Both the position numbers and the translations under genes were made by a program. Positions 20,185 through 33,195 of a DNA stretch of 64,000 bases are shown in pieces. The first letter of the stretch is position 1; every line of letters starts with the position of its first letter. Origin of the DNA: Ligula intestinalis (lineage: Eukaryota; Platyhelminthes; Cestoda; Diphyllobothriidea; Diphyllobothriidae); NCBI GenBank assembly GCA_036362985.1, contig JAYGXS010000006.1:12060694-12124693 (forward strand), written 5' to 3'. The notes under the pieces were generated by a model. That model ran no database searches. It was given only the letters and a program-made list of their open reading frames with translations, and had not been told where the DNA came from.

Positions 20185-23100
20185 CTGGTAGACGTAAGGC
20201 GTTGTCAAACATAGATTTGAATCCAGTCATGCAATGTCCATTAGGACGACGGATATCTAGTGGAATGCTCATCAAGGTTAGAATGGGAGTCATACTTGCG
20301 ACGAAGTTAAAATTATGCTTATTGTCTGATCAAAATTTTTCGATAGGGCGTATTTAGAGATGATGTCGCTGTATCAGCACACATGAGCTGAATTGAAGTT
20401 GACTATAGTTCACACTAGGTATGCAATGATAGGTTGCCTGTTAGAATCACATACCCATGAAGCCGCGTATATAGTTTTTAATATGGATTTTGTGGGACTG
20501 GAACATTGCTTTTGGAAGTATGGAAAGACAAACTCTCTTAAGAAACGAGAGAAGGTATCACTTATTTTATGGGCCTTACCTTAGGAAATTGTATATGGTA
20601 GCATAATATATGTAACTTCGTGCACTGTTAGAGGGAAATAGGGGTTACAGTTAAGATCAGGACTGACATTATACATAGAGTAAGGATTGACGTCATAGCT
20701 AGGCTTGAGGTAAGCGTATGGTTTAGATAAAGGGAAGAGTAAGTCAAAAATATCAGATATTATAGAACATGACTCCAAGTCAACTAGCCGGCCAATACTA
20801 ACCAACACATGCCGTACTTACTGATAGGTTTCAATTAAATCGTTGGTTGACAACCATCTTAGCTTTGTCTTTTAGCGCACCTAAATAGCCTCAGTCATCA
20901 ACGGGTTGTTTACTGTGAGGAGAAGGCGTTAAGACATAACCTCACCCTCTTTATTAATTCTCGTGAACTAGTTCACCGTCCTATCCAGTAAGCCAACCTA
21001 CACCGAACTGGGAGAAACGACTGACATTGCCAAGAAAAGCCTATCTTCGCGTGCCGCACAAAAGAAATGTCCGTCAAAACACGCGAGGATTTTGTGAAAA
21101 GAGGATGAAATCCATGTACCACACACGCACAAAAAGCACAGGAAGAAGAAGAAGCCAAAAAAACATTTCCCACTTAAGTGAGAGTTGGTGAATTCGTGTC
21201 TGTGGATTTCTTATGAGATGTAGCCTACCGGGTTTGGGCCTGCAACGGTTAAGCGCCTTTTTCCAAAATCCCTGATTTCGACTTGGCGTTTGTAGCGTTC
21301 TAACTACACCTACTCATAAGAGGGTACAGGCCGATTGGCGAGTGAACGTGCGTATACACTGCAGACATGTAAGTCTATGGCAAAGGGTTTATATTGGTAC
21401 CGTATGGCGAGTGCTGCATGCCGCAGTTTGAAAAATGTTGATTATTGCTCGAATACCGGCGCGAAAGGATTAACGAAAACATAGAAATAATAATGAGCAG
21501 CATTAGGTATATTGAGTAATTTAAAGAACTATGAGAACAATTTAGTTTTGGTTAGAAAAATCAATTTTTTTTTAGACAATCCTCAAGTACTGGAGACACA
21601 AACAAAAGCTGTACATTAAAACATTAGTTTTACTCTTTTTGTATGGGGAAACATTGAATGAAAACAATTTTGTTGTGTAAAAAGAAGTTTACTTTATTCA
21701 AAATGTTCTCGACATATCACCACATCTGCGTAACTTTTTATTGAATGTCGTCCAATCAAGTCGATAATTATTTCAACCTTTTATAGCATCTTCGCTGAAT
21801 ACTCGATAAGTTGTACTTTTTCGACGTTAACATCAAAACCTGTAAAAAAATATATAAGGAGCATTAACCGAAAAAATGGGTTTTGATATAAGTTCTTATG
21901 AAGATGGCCATGTGGTCATATTTTGAGATGTCTCAAAACAGAAAACCCCATGGACGAGCATAGTAAACTCCTGCACGGCATCACACAAATTGTTATTGTA
22001 AAAAAAAACTTGTCATAATAAGTTATTTCTTTCAAAGGTGCTTTAACTGGATATGTACGTGACGAATGTCTGTGTATATTAACCTTTTCCAGATAAATGT
22101 TACAAGGAAATTGAATACTTTGGACAATTTAGTTTATGCACCTGAAGATATAATATTCAGTTTGACTGAAGATAAAAGAACATGCGTTTGTAATTTAAGT
22201 GAATTATTTATGGCATAAATGCATTAATTTAACGACCTGTTAACATTTAAGGAATGCGAAAAAAGGCCACATATAAGGCCATTTTTGAAATACTCATCAT
22301 TTTTTGATCTTATTCGTTTTTTAATAATGCATAGGCGGAACGTGTTGTTAACAATATGATTTTTTTATGTGACTTACATTCAATAAGGTCTTCTTTAAAT
22401 TATCCTCGCGATAGCATATGCGGACAATTTGCTTAAGCGGTAAGGTAAGCCACGTGGTTTAAAACAAATGAAATGAACAGTTTTGTTACTGAATTGTGTG
22501 CGACAGAACTTAACAAGTGAGCTTAACATAATTTTATATTCTAAATCTACCTTGTTTTACCAAATGAATGCGATTCCTCAAAATTGGCTTTGCATACATT
22601 TGAGCAACTTCAGACAAAAATTTCCAGTTCTGAAAAGGATAATTTTTTCCACTTTGTACTTATTCTGTTATTCTTCCATAGCGTAATGCATATTTATAAA
22701 AGGTTGAGATGTTTGTAGCTTATAGCAGAGGAGAGTTCTTGAGTATAGCGTTTTGATGATTTTGCAAAAATTAGCACCTATTTAACTTCATGATTTTAAA
22801 TTGGTTGGCAGTTTTTCAACCTTAAGCTGGTATAGTTATTAAATCCACTTAATTTATCAACATAATTTGTCCATATATATGCTTAACTACCAGGGTAAAT
22901 TTCGTGTTGAAAGTTGCTTGCAGGTCTTGCCAATCTTTTTATTATAACTTTCCATTTATTTACTCATATACACATTGCTTTTTTTAATAATTACACGGTA
23001 TACTTATAACCAAGTGCGTTTTATTATGAAGTGAATTGATGTTCAACCCTGTCTTTATCTTCCTTAAGAGCTCAGTGAAATCTTCGATTTTTATTTAGTG

Positions 23101-23500
23101 GTAGATTGGGTCGGCTCCACTTGTATCGGTTTTTAGGTGTAATCCGTGCACCGTATGCTCTGACTTGCTATGGCCTTTTAGTATTAACTACCCTGGATGC
23201 ATGATCCTGTCAAAATGTTCCTGCTTTGTTTTCGTGTGACAAAAGGTAGAAATCATTTTTCAGGCCTTTTAGAGGAGGGGGTGGAATATCTGGAAATCTG
23301 CCCGAAAAAAATACTTCTGTATGCTCATGTTACCTCATTTTGTTTTCCACAGTCGTACTTGTTCTGTCAGTAGAAATGTTTTTCGACTTAGTTACGACCA
23401 AAGATGAAAGTCTGGTGTAACATTTTGTGCCAAGCCGCTATCAAAAACACCGAACAAGGGCAAAATGAATATTGTAGGGGTCATGGTTGTGCCTAGATCA
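20185..23500. other. Noncoding, nothing recognised
   Basis: Long AT-rich stretch. A minus-strand GTAAGTACGG at about 20820-20829 looks like a donor, but no frame upstream of it stays open. Frames at 20581-20808 and 20973-21173 show no domain. No shared repeats seen. Confidence 0.45.
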
Positions 23501-23559
23501 CTGCCAGCATCAGGTCATAGTTAAAAGGCAAGATTCACCAGAATGAGGGGCTTATTGTA

Positions 23560-24170
23560 TACAGAAACCTGAGTTGCTGTCTCAGAGAGCGGTGACCACT
23601 GGCGAAGCCAGGAATGGCCCTGACTGCGTCCAACCACGCCTGAGGCTGTCAACTCTGTTGTGTTGGATGATGACAGTTACTTTAACATGACTGTGAAGCA
23701 AGTGCAAGTGTTATGTCATTGGTGTTTTGCATTTACCCGAGGGGATGTTGCCTGCTAGGGTCCCCTGCTGCGTTGGCCAAAGGGGTGGTGTGTAAATTGG
23801 TCCTTTGGGGGTCGCGACTACTCGTGCACGCGTGTGCGGGGGTGTGTCCGCCCGTTTGCCTGCGAGTGAACGTCAGTCAAGTGGCCTTCAGGTCACCATG
23901 TCGAACAGGCACTTGCGAAGGCACACGATGTTGGGGCAGCAGTTGCTACATTGCTCAGTGGTTGAACTAGTTACCTGATGCATGGTCCTCGCCTGCTATC
24001 TTCCCAAGCCTTTATGATGCTCTGTTTCAGATCATTGGGATTGTTTGGTTTTCTACACAGTACCCATGGATGTTGCAGACAATTCAATGATATCGCAACG
24101 AAGTTTCAAGCCACTTCCGAACGGCGAGCGTATAAGAAGCAAAGCCTCCATCCTATGTTTAGATACTAGA
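23560..24170. other. GC-rich island
   Basis: Base composition changes sharply, with CpG-containing runs such as GGGGGTCGCGACT and CACGCGTGTGCGGGGG. The open frames (23713-23970 and 23978-24169, plus) encode no known domain. It may be a promoter-like island or an old GC-rich repeat. Confidence 0.35.
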
Positions 24171-26310
24171 GGCCAGACCTAATAATTTAACATCTGTTTG
24201 TTAGATATAAGCAGTTATAGTATGGATGACGAAACCTCTATTTAGCATTCAATTATCGTCTCTGACTCGATCGGCTGCAAAATACATCAGCTTTATGAAT
24301 CATCCTTATAACAGGAGAAAAAATGCAGTGATTATAAAGCAATTTATATAGAGGTAAATAACCCAAAACGGAGAAGCCAAAAATAGTAGGTACACAATAC
24401 AGTCACTTTCTGTTCCACTCGGCTAGTAAAAAAATGTATTGAAAGTTTCAACCACTAGAAAGGAAAACCGGATTAATTTACGCGTAGATTTCACCAGAAT
24501 GATAAGCTTCCTTAACATCCGCGACAAAATAAGAAAATCACCCAATCCACCGTTTAGGTGCATGGTATTAAAGATTTTCCTTGCTTTTGGTTTGACAACT
24601 TCGCAAAAGTCAAGAAAAAAATGGCAGCTTTTTTTTGGCTAGAATTCTGTGAAGAAAATGGGCTTATATGCTCAACGTTGATAAATGCTTCAAGGGGAAG
24701 GCTAAATAAAATTTGGCTCGGACAAGCGGAGAAAGGCCGCTCCGTCTTATTACTCAAAACTCAGCACACTACAATGTAATACTTGGAGCAGATTCCACAC
24801 AACAAGCAATTTACAGCGATGCATTCTGTGGCTTCTTAAAATACTGGCCGTTGAAGCTCAGTGCCAGCAATTAAAAGCTTCTGCTGAAGGACGGTTCACT
24901 GGTCATTCTATTTTGTCTTATTCAGGTTACATAATCGAATGCGGATCACAGGGTTGAAAGTCAGCATCAGGCACTTGAAATTTAACGTCATCTACAGCAA
25001 GAATTAGAGGATTGCCACCGACTTTAAACGGAGTCAACATCATAAGAATTTCTCGTACGTATTTATTCTTTTTTTACAAAGGATCCACATTAATATTTAA
25101 TTATCGGCATCATAAGCTTATCTTTTGAACATCATACATCTGTAGCCCCAGCATTTGTCCTAAGAAAACGGTGTTTTAGGGGTCCTTCGGCTAATACATT
25201 AGAAAAGGCAGTGATATATACTTTGATAATGCCTGTATACACTTTTTATTGTATTTTATTAAGAAACGTTGTTATTTATATCTGTATGTTTTCCTACTCT
25301 GTATTATTTATAAATTATTGTGGAAAACCCGTTTATCAAATTGCGGATTTCCTGAGATATCTTAACAATTATAAATGATGGTGAGACAATTGTCTACTTC
25401 AACTTACCATTCTGGAAAAAGCGTGGTACAGTCCACGGCGCGAAACACCGCGCTAACTTCCAATTAACGTTCGGCACACTTTACTCTCCTTAGCCATGGG
25501 ATAGAAATTTCACTACATTTTGTTCATTGAAACTTTCTTCTACAAATTTCCTTCCCTGCCTATCCTATTTTTCCAACCCCAAAAAACCTATTACCTTTGC
25601 TTCCATAGGAAAATATCGTGGGACTAGGGGCAAATGAGGTGCACTTCTTAAACTACTGTTGCCCATTTATCTCTTGCTGAATGTGTAAAATGGCTAAAAT
25701 TTGCCATTTGCCGTTTGTTCTCAGATGAGAGTGAGCTGTTCTTCGAGTAAAGGCGACAGGTACGTGGGCCAAGCATGCGTGAAATAATATTTACGGAAGA
25801 GCCACCCCTTCCACCTATCAGCTACGAGGCTGTTGGCTTACAATAATGATTAATTCTTCGAACTCAGACCCCTCGTGCTTTGCACCTACAAAGATGCAGT
25901 CAACAAAATGAGGATCCCTGAAGCCGATTTAAGGTTTTAAATTGTGAAATATAAGCCCTTGCAAGAATGGAGTTTGCACAATTTAAGTTATGTGGAAATC
26001 GTTTATCTTGGTGTGCATTTGTCGTTAGTGAGTCCATCATATCAAGATTAGTCTCAATAACTGCCTATGGTGTATACCGAAACCTAATTTATTTCTACTA
26101 TACCGGATTGCTAATAAGAATGAATATTTTTATGATATCTCTAATTCCTAATGTTTTCACCTGCATCTCTTGAGACACAGGAAAAGACATTATGATTCAA
26201 GTGAATTTTCTCTCACATAATGTCAACAAACACAACACATTCAGTGCGACAAAATTAGACTGAGTGTTTACCAAAATTTATGAGTGTAATTAATGCGACT
26301 AGCTCAGGAG
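24171..26310. other. Noncoding, nothing recognised
   Basis: AT-rich with overlapping short frames at 24439-24779. No motif, splice-bounded exon or shared repeat supported. Confidence 0.45.
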
Positions 26311-26315
26311 ACGCC

Positions 26316-26528
26316 TTAGGAGTATTGCTTGAACTCTTTGACAGAAGGTTGCTCTAAAAAGTTGGAATTTTGTTTTGTCATATCTTCTATTCGAATGCTC
26401 AAATTGAAAATGCTTTCTTTTGGTTCCTCACTAAAGTTGCTAAAAGAAACACCAAGTTTTTGTGCATAGTCCGGTAAAACGGCATATCCTCGATACGTTA
26501 TCTTTGGAGCAATTAAAATGAACTTAAC
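26316..26528 (-). CDS. Possible terminal exon, function unknown
   Basis: On the minus strand a good acceptor (TCCTTTTTTTAAATTCACAG) is followed by a 70-codon frame ending in TAA. The protein begins VKFILIAPKITYRGYAV and is rich in charged and hydrophobic residues in a protein-like pattern, but I recognise no domain. No partner exon was found upstream on that strand. A chance frame in AT-rich DNA remains quite possible. Confidence 0.25.
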   Translation of the reverse strand, partial: VKFILIAPKITYRGYAVLPDYAQKLGVSFSNFSEEPKESIFNLSIRIEDMTKQNSNFLEQPSVKEFKQYS

Positions 26529-26561
26529 CTGTGAATTTAAAAAAGGATAAGCTACTCGCAT

Positions 26562-27940
26562 TCATGTAAACAGTAAAATTAGAAAAAAGTAAGATGTCCT
26601 GTAGATGGAATTGATTAGATTGCTGTTTGAGTTCCAGTATCCTAATCTACCAGTTCTGCTGATTTTTGCTTAATTTGTAAGGCATTTAAAAAATAAATAC
26701 AAACGCCTCCACTATGGTCGGATAGCTGTTATTAAAAAGACTTCGAATGCGAGTGACTGAACACATAAAATAAGTTAAGTCGACTGACAATAGCTCAGGA
26801 CATTCGACGGACAAGATCACGCAAGGTTTGTTTCAGACTGGATATGCGACTCCGCTTTTACAAGTACCACACACGGGCGGAACCGTAATGTGCGCTTTTG
26901 GGGTAAATTGAGTAGCCTTGAAGCTAACATACTCGGAAATCTCACATAAGTTACACTAATGAGTTACCACAGTAACCTGATAATCAGTTATATTTTTGAC
27001 CTTATCATCCCGTCGGCTGGATGCCAGTTTTGCCTTAAGTAACAATATTATGACATAATCCGAGTCAACTGGACTGAAATCGAGATGACCTGTAGCGTCA
27101 GACATGAGGTAGAGTCGTTTCTCAAGGTAAGTCTAACACCCGTTTCGCCAGCAAACATACATGCAATTCTTCTTCGTACAGTTTCCATACGAGTTTTCAG
27201 GCACGTCAGTGCTAAAAATGACCTCAAAATCTGGGTGATTACTGCACGCTTAAATCCAGTAGTGTATTGTGAAGTAATTGTTAAATGCAATGCTGAACTT
27301 TGCATTGTATACATAAAAGATGATTTTCGTAGACGCGTTCAACTAAAAAGCATACAGTATAAAACAAACATATTTCAGTTAGCCTAAACTGTCATTTTCT
27401 AAATGGGCTTCGTATCTGCCACATACATAAAATGTCCCTCCTTCAAAACTGCCTTCTTTATTAGGAGGAGCATTTTAAATTGTTTTTCGATCTCTATAAA
27501 AATGCAACTTAACTTTGCGAAAATCTTGTTTATCAAAATTATTTGGGTCCCAGTTAACAGTTTATAAAAAGAAAGCGAACATGGGGTTTAAAAATAGTTT
27601 CAATTTCCCAATTATTTTTTAAAACTGGTGTTATTCTTTCATTCACGATGTCAAACTACACTTCGTATATTATATCGTCATGAAAAATCTTGGATTTAAA
27701 CCGACTTTTAGTATGAATTCTTATTGGGCTTTTAATGTGTTCCAGCGAATGTGGAATTTGCTGTAAACTTTGCATACGGGGTTGCAAAATCAAAGGATAT
27801 GATACTTTAGCATGGACAATTGAGGGTTACAAAAAAATAACAATTAGGCACGTCCTAGAAGCGAAGTCCATAATTGTTCGGTTTTTAATTTTCCAATCTT
27901 TATTTGACACCAAATACGCACAAGAATGGTTATCCCTTTT
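26562..27940. other. Noncoding, nothing firm
   Basis: A plus-strand CTCAAG|GTAAGTC at about 27126 is a consensus donor, but the frame before it has a stop at any plausible acceptor. No exon is called. Confidence 0.4.
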
Positions 27941-27983
27941 TTCCAGACATCTTGGTTGGGCGAAGCCCCACCCTTTTTCCAAG

Positions 27984-28190
27984 TTGCAAAAATCACGAAG
28001 ACTTGTATCTACATTAATTGGGGCAAATGGGACTTCCGAACACAAGACCTGAAGCACTTTATTCTACGAGGAGCTGCTCTCGGCAGTATTAAAATCTTAG
28101 TGATCAATGTTGATGCCCCCGTGAGTGAAGGATTTCTTTGCAAAGTTGAACCCAACATATGTGTCGAAATGGTGCCAGCGTACAGGGCAT
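27984..28190 (+). pseudogene. FN3-like exon copy 1 (plus-strand array)
   Basis: After the acceptor CCCTTTTTCCAAG (phase 1) comes VAKITKTCIYINW, an FN3 A-B strand, then LKHFILRGAALGS (C strand region) and GFLCKVEPN (E-F turn). The same blocks occur in copies at 31824 and 40224 (HFVLRGVAVGS with FLCKLKPNT, and RYVLQGAAVG with FICDLEPST). The 5' two-thirds are open, but the 3' part and the conserved donor region (DNV-x-T-L-x-TG followed by GT) are not recognisable, so the domain is incomplete. Alternatively the exon ends early at a weak donor. Confidence 0.5.
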
Positions 28191-28507
28191 TACGTTTTTG
28201 CAAACAATCACATCCACACGCCCGCCGTAATCAATAGGCCCAAAACCCTCCATAATCATCCCACTTTTGATGCTGACGTGGCCATTAGGTGCCCAAGCCT
28301 ACATAATCCCTCTCTTCTCATCATCCTTCCCTTCTCCGATGACTTTTTGAATTGTACGTCCCTCTCACCATAACTATTTCCTGTTTTGCTGACGATTCTA
28401 TTTCTGTAAATATTACCACCTAACTTTTCGATCTTGCCTACTGGCACAGGCTAGAACAGCCCTCAGTGGCATGTCGGCAGCACACACAATTATTGATTTT
28501 CTGCAAG

Positions 28508-28733
28508 TTCAAAATGTTAGTCATTGTACACACGCCACAAGTAGCTTCCACATATGTTACTGTTTCTCCACCTCTGACGATGGGCTCTTGTATGAGCTTG
28601 AAAGCTCAGGAAAAAATTTTTTTTCCAGTGATCGACCATATGTCTCTTTATCCAAAAGTCCTTATCCCGGTGACGCTGACCAGCACAACAGAAACATTAA
28701 ATGAACTCGAAAACGTAATGACCTCACCGGCAG
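28508..28733 (+). pseudogene. FN3-like exon copy 2, frameshifted
   Basis: The acceptor GATTTTCTGCAAG (phase 1) sits where copies 1 and 3 have theirs. The first half reads VQNVSHCTHATSSFHICY then GLLYELESSG. The second half continues in another frame with VTLTSTTETL and ELENVMTSPAG, ending at donor GCAG|GTACTT. Total length is 226 nt, one more than a phase 1-1 exon allows. The shift lies probably at the A6T8 homopolymer near 28614. Domain identity rests on exon layout and the shared ending. Confidence 0.5.
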
Positions 28734-28739
28734 GTACTT

Positions 28740-29400
28740 CATTCTACTTGTTTTGCATTGTCCTATATGTTAACATAATAGATGTAAGGTAAATGTAAGG
28801 AATTATATAAAGCTTATCGAAATAGAGCAACAAAAAAAATTGCTCTGTGGTTAAGGGCTTGATTATTTTTCAGAGAACCCCGGGGCAAAATACTTTTGAG
28901 TTTTCAGTGGCACTTGAGGATTCATTCTGATGAGAACCTTGACAAACGTATTTTGCTTACCTGAAATTTCCTCTTGCTCCAGTCAGTCCGACCCCATTCA
29001 CAAAAATTCCCTCGATAATCCAGGAAACGAAACCTTTATCCCTTCAAGCTGAAAAAAGGAAAATGCTTCTCAACTAGCAAGCAAATTACCGACACTGACA
29101 ACATCGCTTGACCGAATTGTTGGGCAGTTTAAAAAGATTTTTTTTCCATGAAAGCTATATTGACGTATCAGATTAAACCTAAGACAGTTTTCTTCCGCAA
29201 ACGAGCTTAAACTATGCTTCTAAGCGAGGCAGTTACCACCGACGACATTGCTCCTACTTAAAAAAGAGTTGATGGCATTATATTTGACAAAAGACCACTC
29301 TCACCACATGATTTCTTAGTGCCAGCCTTATTAGAATCTTCCTGGCTCAAGTTTGTTTCCATATTGCTTTGCGACAACTTGCTCCAATGTATGTCACGTT
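28740..29400. other. Noncoding or intronic
   Basis: No exon or repeat recognised. Confidence 0.45.
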
Positions 29401-29404
29401 AGAC

Positions 29405-30925
29405 CCCAAGTAACGTCAAGTCAAGTTTATTATAGGTCATATAGGCAAACGCCTTTGAAATCCCTTTCGGTGCATATTATTTAAGAAATGCATCGGCACA
29501 GTCGTACATTTTAAAGAGGGCGTTGACACAATTGTAGGCGACTATTCGCTCGTTTCAAGTAATTAACCCGCATGTGGTGATGTCATTTAACACGAGCCAG
29601 CAGTATAACTGCGCAAGAAGAGCAGACAGAGAAAAACCAACTGAGGCATGACTCATAATTCAAAATAGAATGAAATTTGTGATTTTATGGAGAAAAAATG
29701 TCACTCGTGAAAAATGTATGTTGACGATAGGAGGAGGATGCTTTTGTGAATGTTGGCAGCAGCCATGGGGTCCATTAGGTGGTTTTCTTTACATCCCCAA
29801 GGCCATATGAGGAGGAGAACTCAGAGTCAAGGGAAAGTCCCAAAAAACCGGAGGTGTGACCATGATACACCCTTGCTGTGACAAGAACAGTGGAACCCGC
29901 CACGTCATCAGCAGTCGGTTTTAAGGTCAAAAAGAGAAAAAGCGTGACAGGGCTGCGTAGCCTTGGACCATTATTGCGAAAGATGCAACTGCAGACGTGA
30001 TCGGCACAGTTGGCATAATGAAAAGAGGAGTCAGACATAGCTAAGTACTGTTTACAGATATTTTGGTTTAATAAAATTAATAAGGCGTGAAGAATTACTA
30101 ATAGTATATAAATAGCATTTCAGTGTTTGGTTTCAGAGAACTCAGTGGCCATGGTGACACATAAGGCGGTACTGGTCAAGCTTGGCCTTAAATTGTTCAC
30201 GGAAGGGACCATGAAAAAGTCCACAGGAAGAGCATTCCATTTTCGCCATACCCTTTTAGAGAAAAATAATTTTTCCAGTCAAGTCTTGCCCCAGTCACAC
30301 GTAATTTGAATAATATCCTCGCAATTTTCAAGTGGTGGCCTGCTCAAAGAATTCATGGGTTTCGTGGCAACAATCCTGACCACGCAGCATGCAAAATTCC
30401 TGTAGCTCCCTGTACTCTAGAGGAAACTTGTCAAGATTTAACAATTGAGTCTTATAAGGAGGTTCCGTTGGCCTCCTTCATATTTTGACTTTTTCGAGGG
30501 TTTTTCGAACTGTTTTTCGTTAAAGGTCTCCAGGTTTGGATGGCAAATTCCAGTTCGAGTCGCACAAACGTGCCAAAGATCTTGCCAAATAAACCTTTGA
30601 AAAACTTAGAAAAGGCGCGCTTGATTAGATACAAGCTCAGCATTGCGGATTTAGCCTCATTCAGGCAGTGAAGTGATGGCTTTAGTGAAGGCGCCAACCA
30701 CACCCCCAGGTCCTTTTGAGCCTCTAACTCTGGCAGCGGCGTTTGATTCAGGTAATGCACCCTCTGAGGTGCAGTACTGGTTCTACCAAATCGCTTTATG
30801 TTCCATTTGGCCACATTGAATGGCATAAGCGAAATGTGTGACCATTGCTCCAGTCGATGCAAATTTGCCTGGAGATTTAATTTATCTACAACTTCATATT
30901 GACTTGAAAAATGCAATGGTAACTT
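29405..30925 (-). mobile_element. 5'-truncated CR1-like LINE (LINE B family, copy 3)
   Basis: On the minus strand the copy starts within the RT domain (QANLHRLEQWS) at about 30890 and runs through the C-terminal region to a 3' UTR. The 3' end, GGGATTTCAAAGGCGTTTGCC then AATAAACTTGACTTGACG, is the same as at 37.56-37.62 kb and similar at 55.07-55.12 kb. 5' truncation is usual for target-primed insertions. It lies between decayed FN3 copies 2 and 3. Confidence 0.85.
30130..30916 (-). pseudogene. LINE B copy 3, RT thumb and C-terminal region
   Basis: The frame at 30916-30452 has LMPFNVAKWN, FGRTSTAPQRVHYLNQTPLPELEAQKDLGVW and KIFGTFVRLELEFAIQTW. The same similarity continues in other frames down to about 30130, with blocks equivalent to the WNALP region of the other copies. 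There are multiple frame breaks. The catalytic RT motifs are absent because of truncation. Confidence 0.8.
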
Positions 30926-31820
30926 TGCACTTATAAGGTCACCAAGGCAGTCCCTGCCTGTAACACTTCAGAGTTACATATAAAGATGTACATGTCTGAA
31001 GTATCTCCCATAACCGTGTGTCCACCACCCCCCACGTCACGTGGTGCCTCTCTGGCTGTCTCTGTCTGTCCTCTCGCACAACTGGCATTAATTGGTCAAT
31101 TCTTCTTCTCCATCCTTCATTTACTCTGATGACTGATTGATGCTACCCGTTTGAAAACACACAAGTATACCTAAATTTTTGTGAAAAGCACTTTTTTCTC
31201 ATAATATCTCGAAAAATTTAAACCCTTAATTGGTATATTTTAGGCACTTAAAGTTATGTATTGACGCTACTTGGGTCACTTGCATGGATGCCACAACAAA
31301 ACCGCACTTGCCTATTACTACTGGCGTACGTGGGGTTTACTTGCATAGCTAGATGTTGTTCTGCACCCAAGATAGCCTTAGAAGATGCATCCCACGGCAG
31401 TCACTAAGGTTTATACAGTTCAGTAATGTGTGAGAGATGAGTAGGCGAGCAGTTTCCGAGTGGCGGGACAGCCAGCCGTATTGATGCCATTTCTGCGAAA
31501 TGGATACCGGTCCGCGTAGTACATACAAAGGTGGACTGTTTGCAGTTGTCAGCCATTGCGCTTGAGCCATCTCTAGTTTTTTTGACAGTGCGTTGCAATA
31601 GAAACTAAGTGAAGAAGGATGAAAAGAATACGATGAATCCTACGTAAGACTGACTCACTTCAAACTAACTCACTAATAGTAAACGCCCACTTAATTAATT
31701 TGGCAATCACGATCCTCTATTTGTTTTTCTCTAGATCAATTAATTTTACAGCCAAATACATCGTAAAACATTAGCTTTTGCCAGAGCTCCTTGGAGGGAA
31801 ACACCCTCATCCTACTTTCC
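30926..31820. other. Noncoding or intronic
   Basis: Nothing recognised. The frames at 31349-31598 on the minus strand overlap each other and show no domain. Confidence 0.45.
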
Positions 31821-31823
31821 AAG

Positions 31824-32070
31824 TAACAAAAGGTCACAGCGATATGAAAATACCTTAGTTGGGATAAATGAGACTTTAAAACACACGAGATAAAACGCTA
31901 CGTACTACAAGGGGCTGCCGTGGGTATTAATACTAATGTGGAGAACCCATTTGATGCACTTGCAAGGGAAGGATTCATTTGCGACCTTGAACCAAGCACC
32001 AAGTACGCTAAATCGTTCTTTTCAGTGAGGCAGAAGAATGACCTGGACAATGTACTTACCTTGACGACAG
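31824..32070 (+). pseudogene. FN3-like exon copy 3, two stops and a frameshift
   Basis: DNA similarity to copy 1 starts at the acceptor CTACTTTCCAAG and continues throughout. Relative to copy 1 the Cys codon TGT and the second Trp codon TGG are both TGA, and one base has been lost or gained near 31840. From 31890 the frame is open: RYVLQGAAVGIN, GFICDLEPSTKYA, and NDLDNVLTLTTG. The donor position has GC instead of GT (ACAG|GCAGG). The 247-nt length is not a multiple of three. The copy is thus almost certainly dead. Confidence 0.6.
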
Positions 32071-33195
32071 GCAGGCCACCCATACCGTTAACGTTTACAC
32101 TATAGTTTTATTCAAAATCTTAAATTTATTGTAAGGAAACCTTTTTTCCTTAAAAACAAATTTCGTTTTGGATGTAAGTCTACCTATATTTTGTACTTAC
32201 ATGTGACAAAATGTTATCGACTATTTAGTGGATTTTTAGTAGGCAGGTTTTTGTGATAATCGGAAACAGAGCTTTGCGATCCTCAAATTTCCATCCTTTG
32301 TGCACATAGCGCAGGTACCATAACTGCGAAGAAAACATCTGGACATTCAGGTGTCGTAGTAGAGACAGATACAGTCGTGCTTTATTCGCTTTGGGAATTT
32401 GAATTTAACTTTCTTTCATTTTCTTGTAGGTTACATAATTGTTCGGCCGGATAAAAGATGATAGACGTATCCCAACGATTATGAACTAGTAGATATGATG
32501 AGGAAGGCCAGAGTGCAACAGATAATTCAATTAAGTTCAGAAGCAGCAGGGTAAGAGTAATGGGCAATTGAATCCCGAACAAGTGTAGTCCAGCCATGAG
32601 CAAGCCGGGCCCGAAGTCGCAATCAGGCAGGGAGGTCGCCAGATCCGTGAACGTCTGCTATAATAGCTGCAGTTAGTTTGGGTGAGTGGGAAAAATAACT
32701 GCCGCCCGTACCGGCCTATATGAGTGCCTTGACCTATGTACACACGCCATCAATACCCACACCTGATTTTCTAAATCTTGATTGATGTCTTAACAATTTC
32801 CTTATTATTCCAGCAATGGCTCTCAACATCTCCACAATTGACCCTGGAAGGTCCAACGTAAAGAGTGAGGATTCAAATGATAAATTGGAGGAATAATATG
32901 TTTATAATACTCGAACTGTGATGGTTGCGTAGGAATTTATTGAGAACGGTATGTCAACATACTAATAATTGGAAAATTCACCCTATTTAAAAGTTGAAAG
33001 TAAGCGGTTATTGTAAAATTTGGCCTCCCAAGTTCCCTGCCAACAATTATCTTTGTGTGCGTTAATGCCTGATATTTACCGTCTAGCGATTGGGCATTTT
33101 CGCTTGCTGCCATTTAGTAAAGGTGGTGTAAACCTACCAGTGGTGCATGCAAGTTATTACCCTTGAACGTCTTTAATGCCATAGATCATTTTTAT
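32071..33195. other. Noncoding or intronic
   Basis: No supported feature. A run of minus-strand frames at 32382-32743 has no recognisable domain. Confidence 0.45.

Noticed and set aside
20821..20900. Minus-strand exon before GTAAGTACGG
   Set aside because: All three frames are closed shortly upstream of the donor-like site.
23713..23970. 85-codon frame in the GC-rich island as a gene
   Set aside because: High GC lengthens chance frames; no domain or exon borders seen.
27051..27130. Plus-strand exon ending at the consensus donor CTCAAG|GTAAGTC
   Set aside because: Every plausible acceptor upstream leaves a stop in frame; an isolated donor is not enough.
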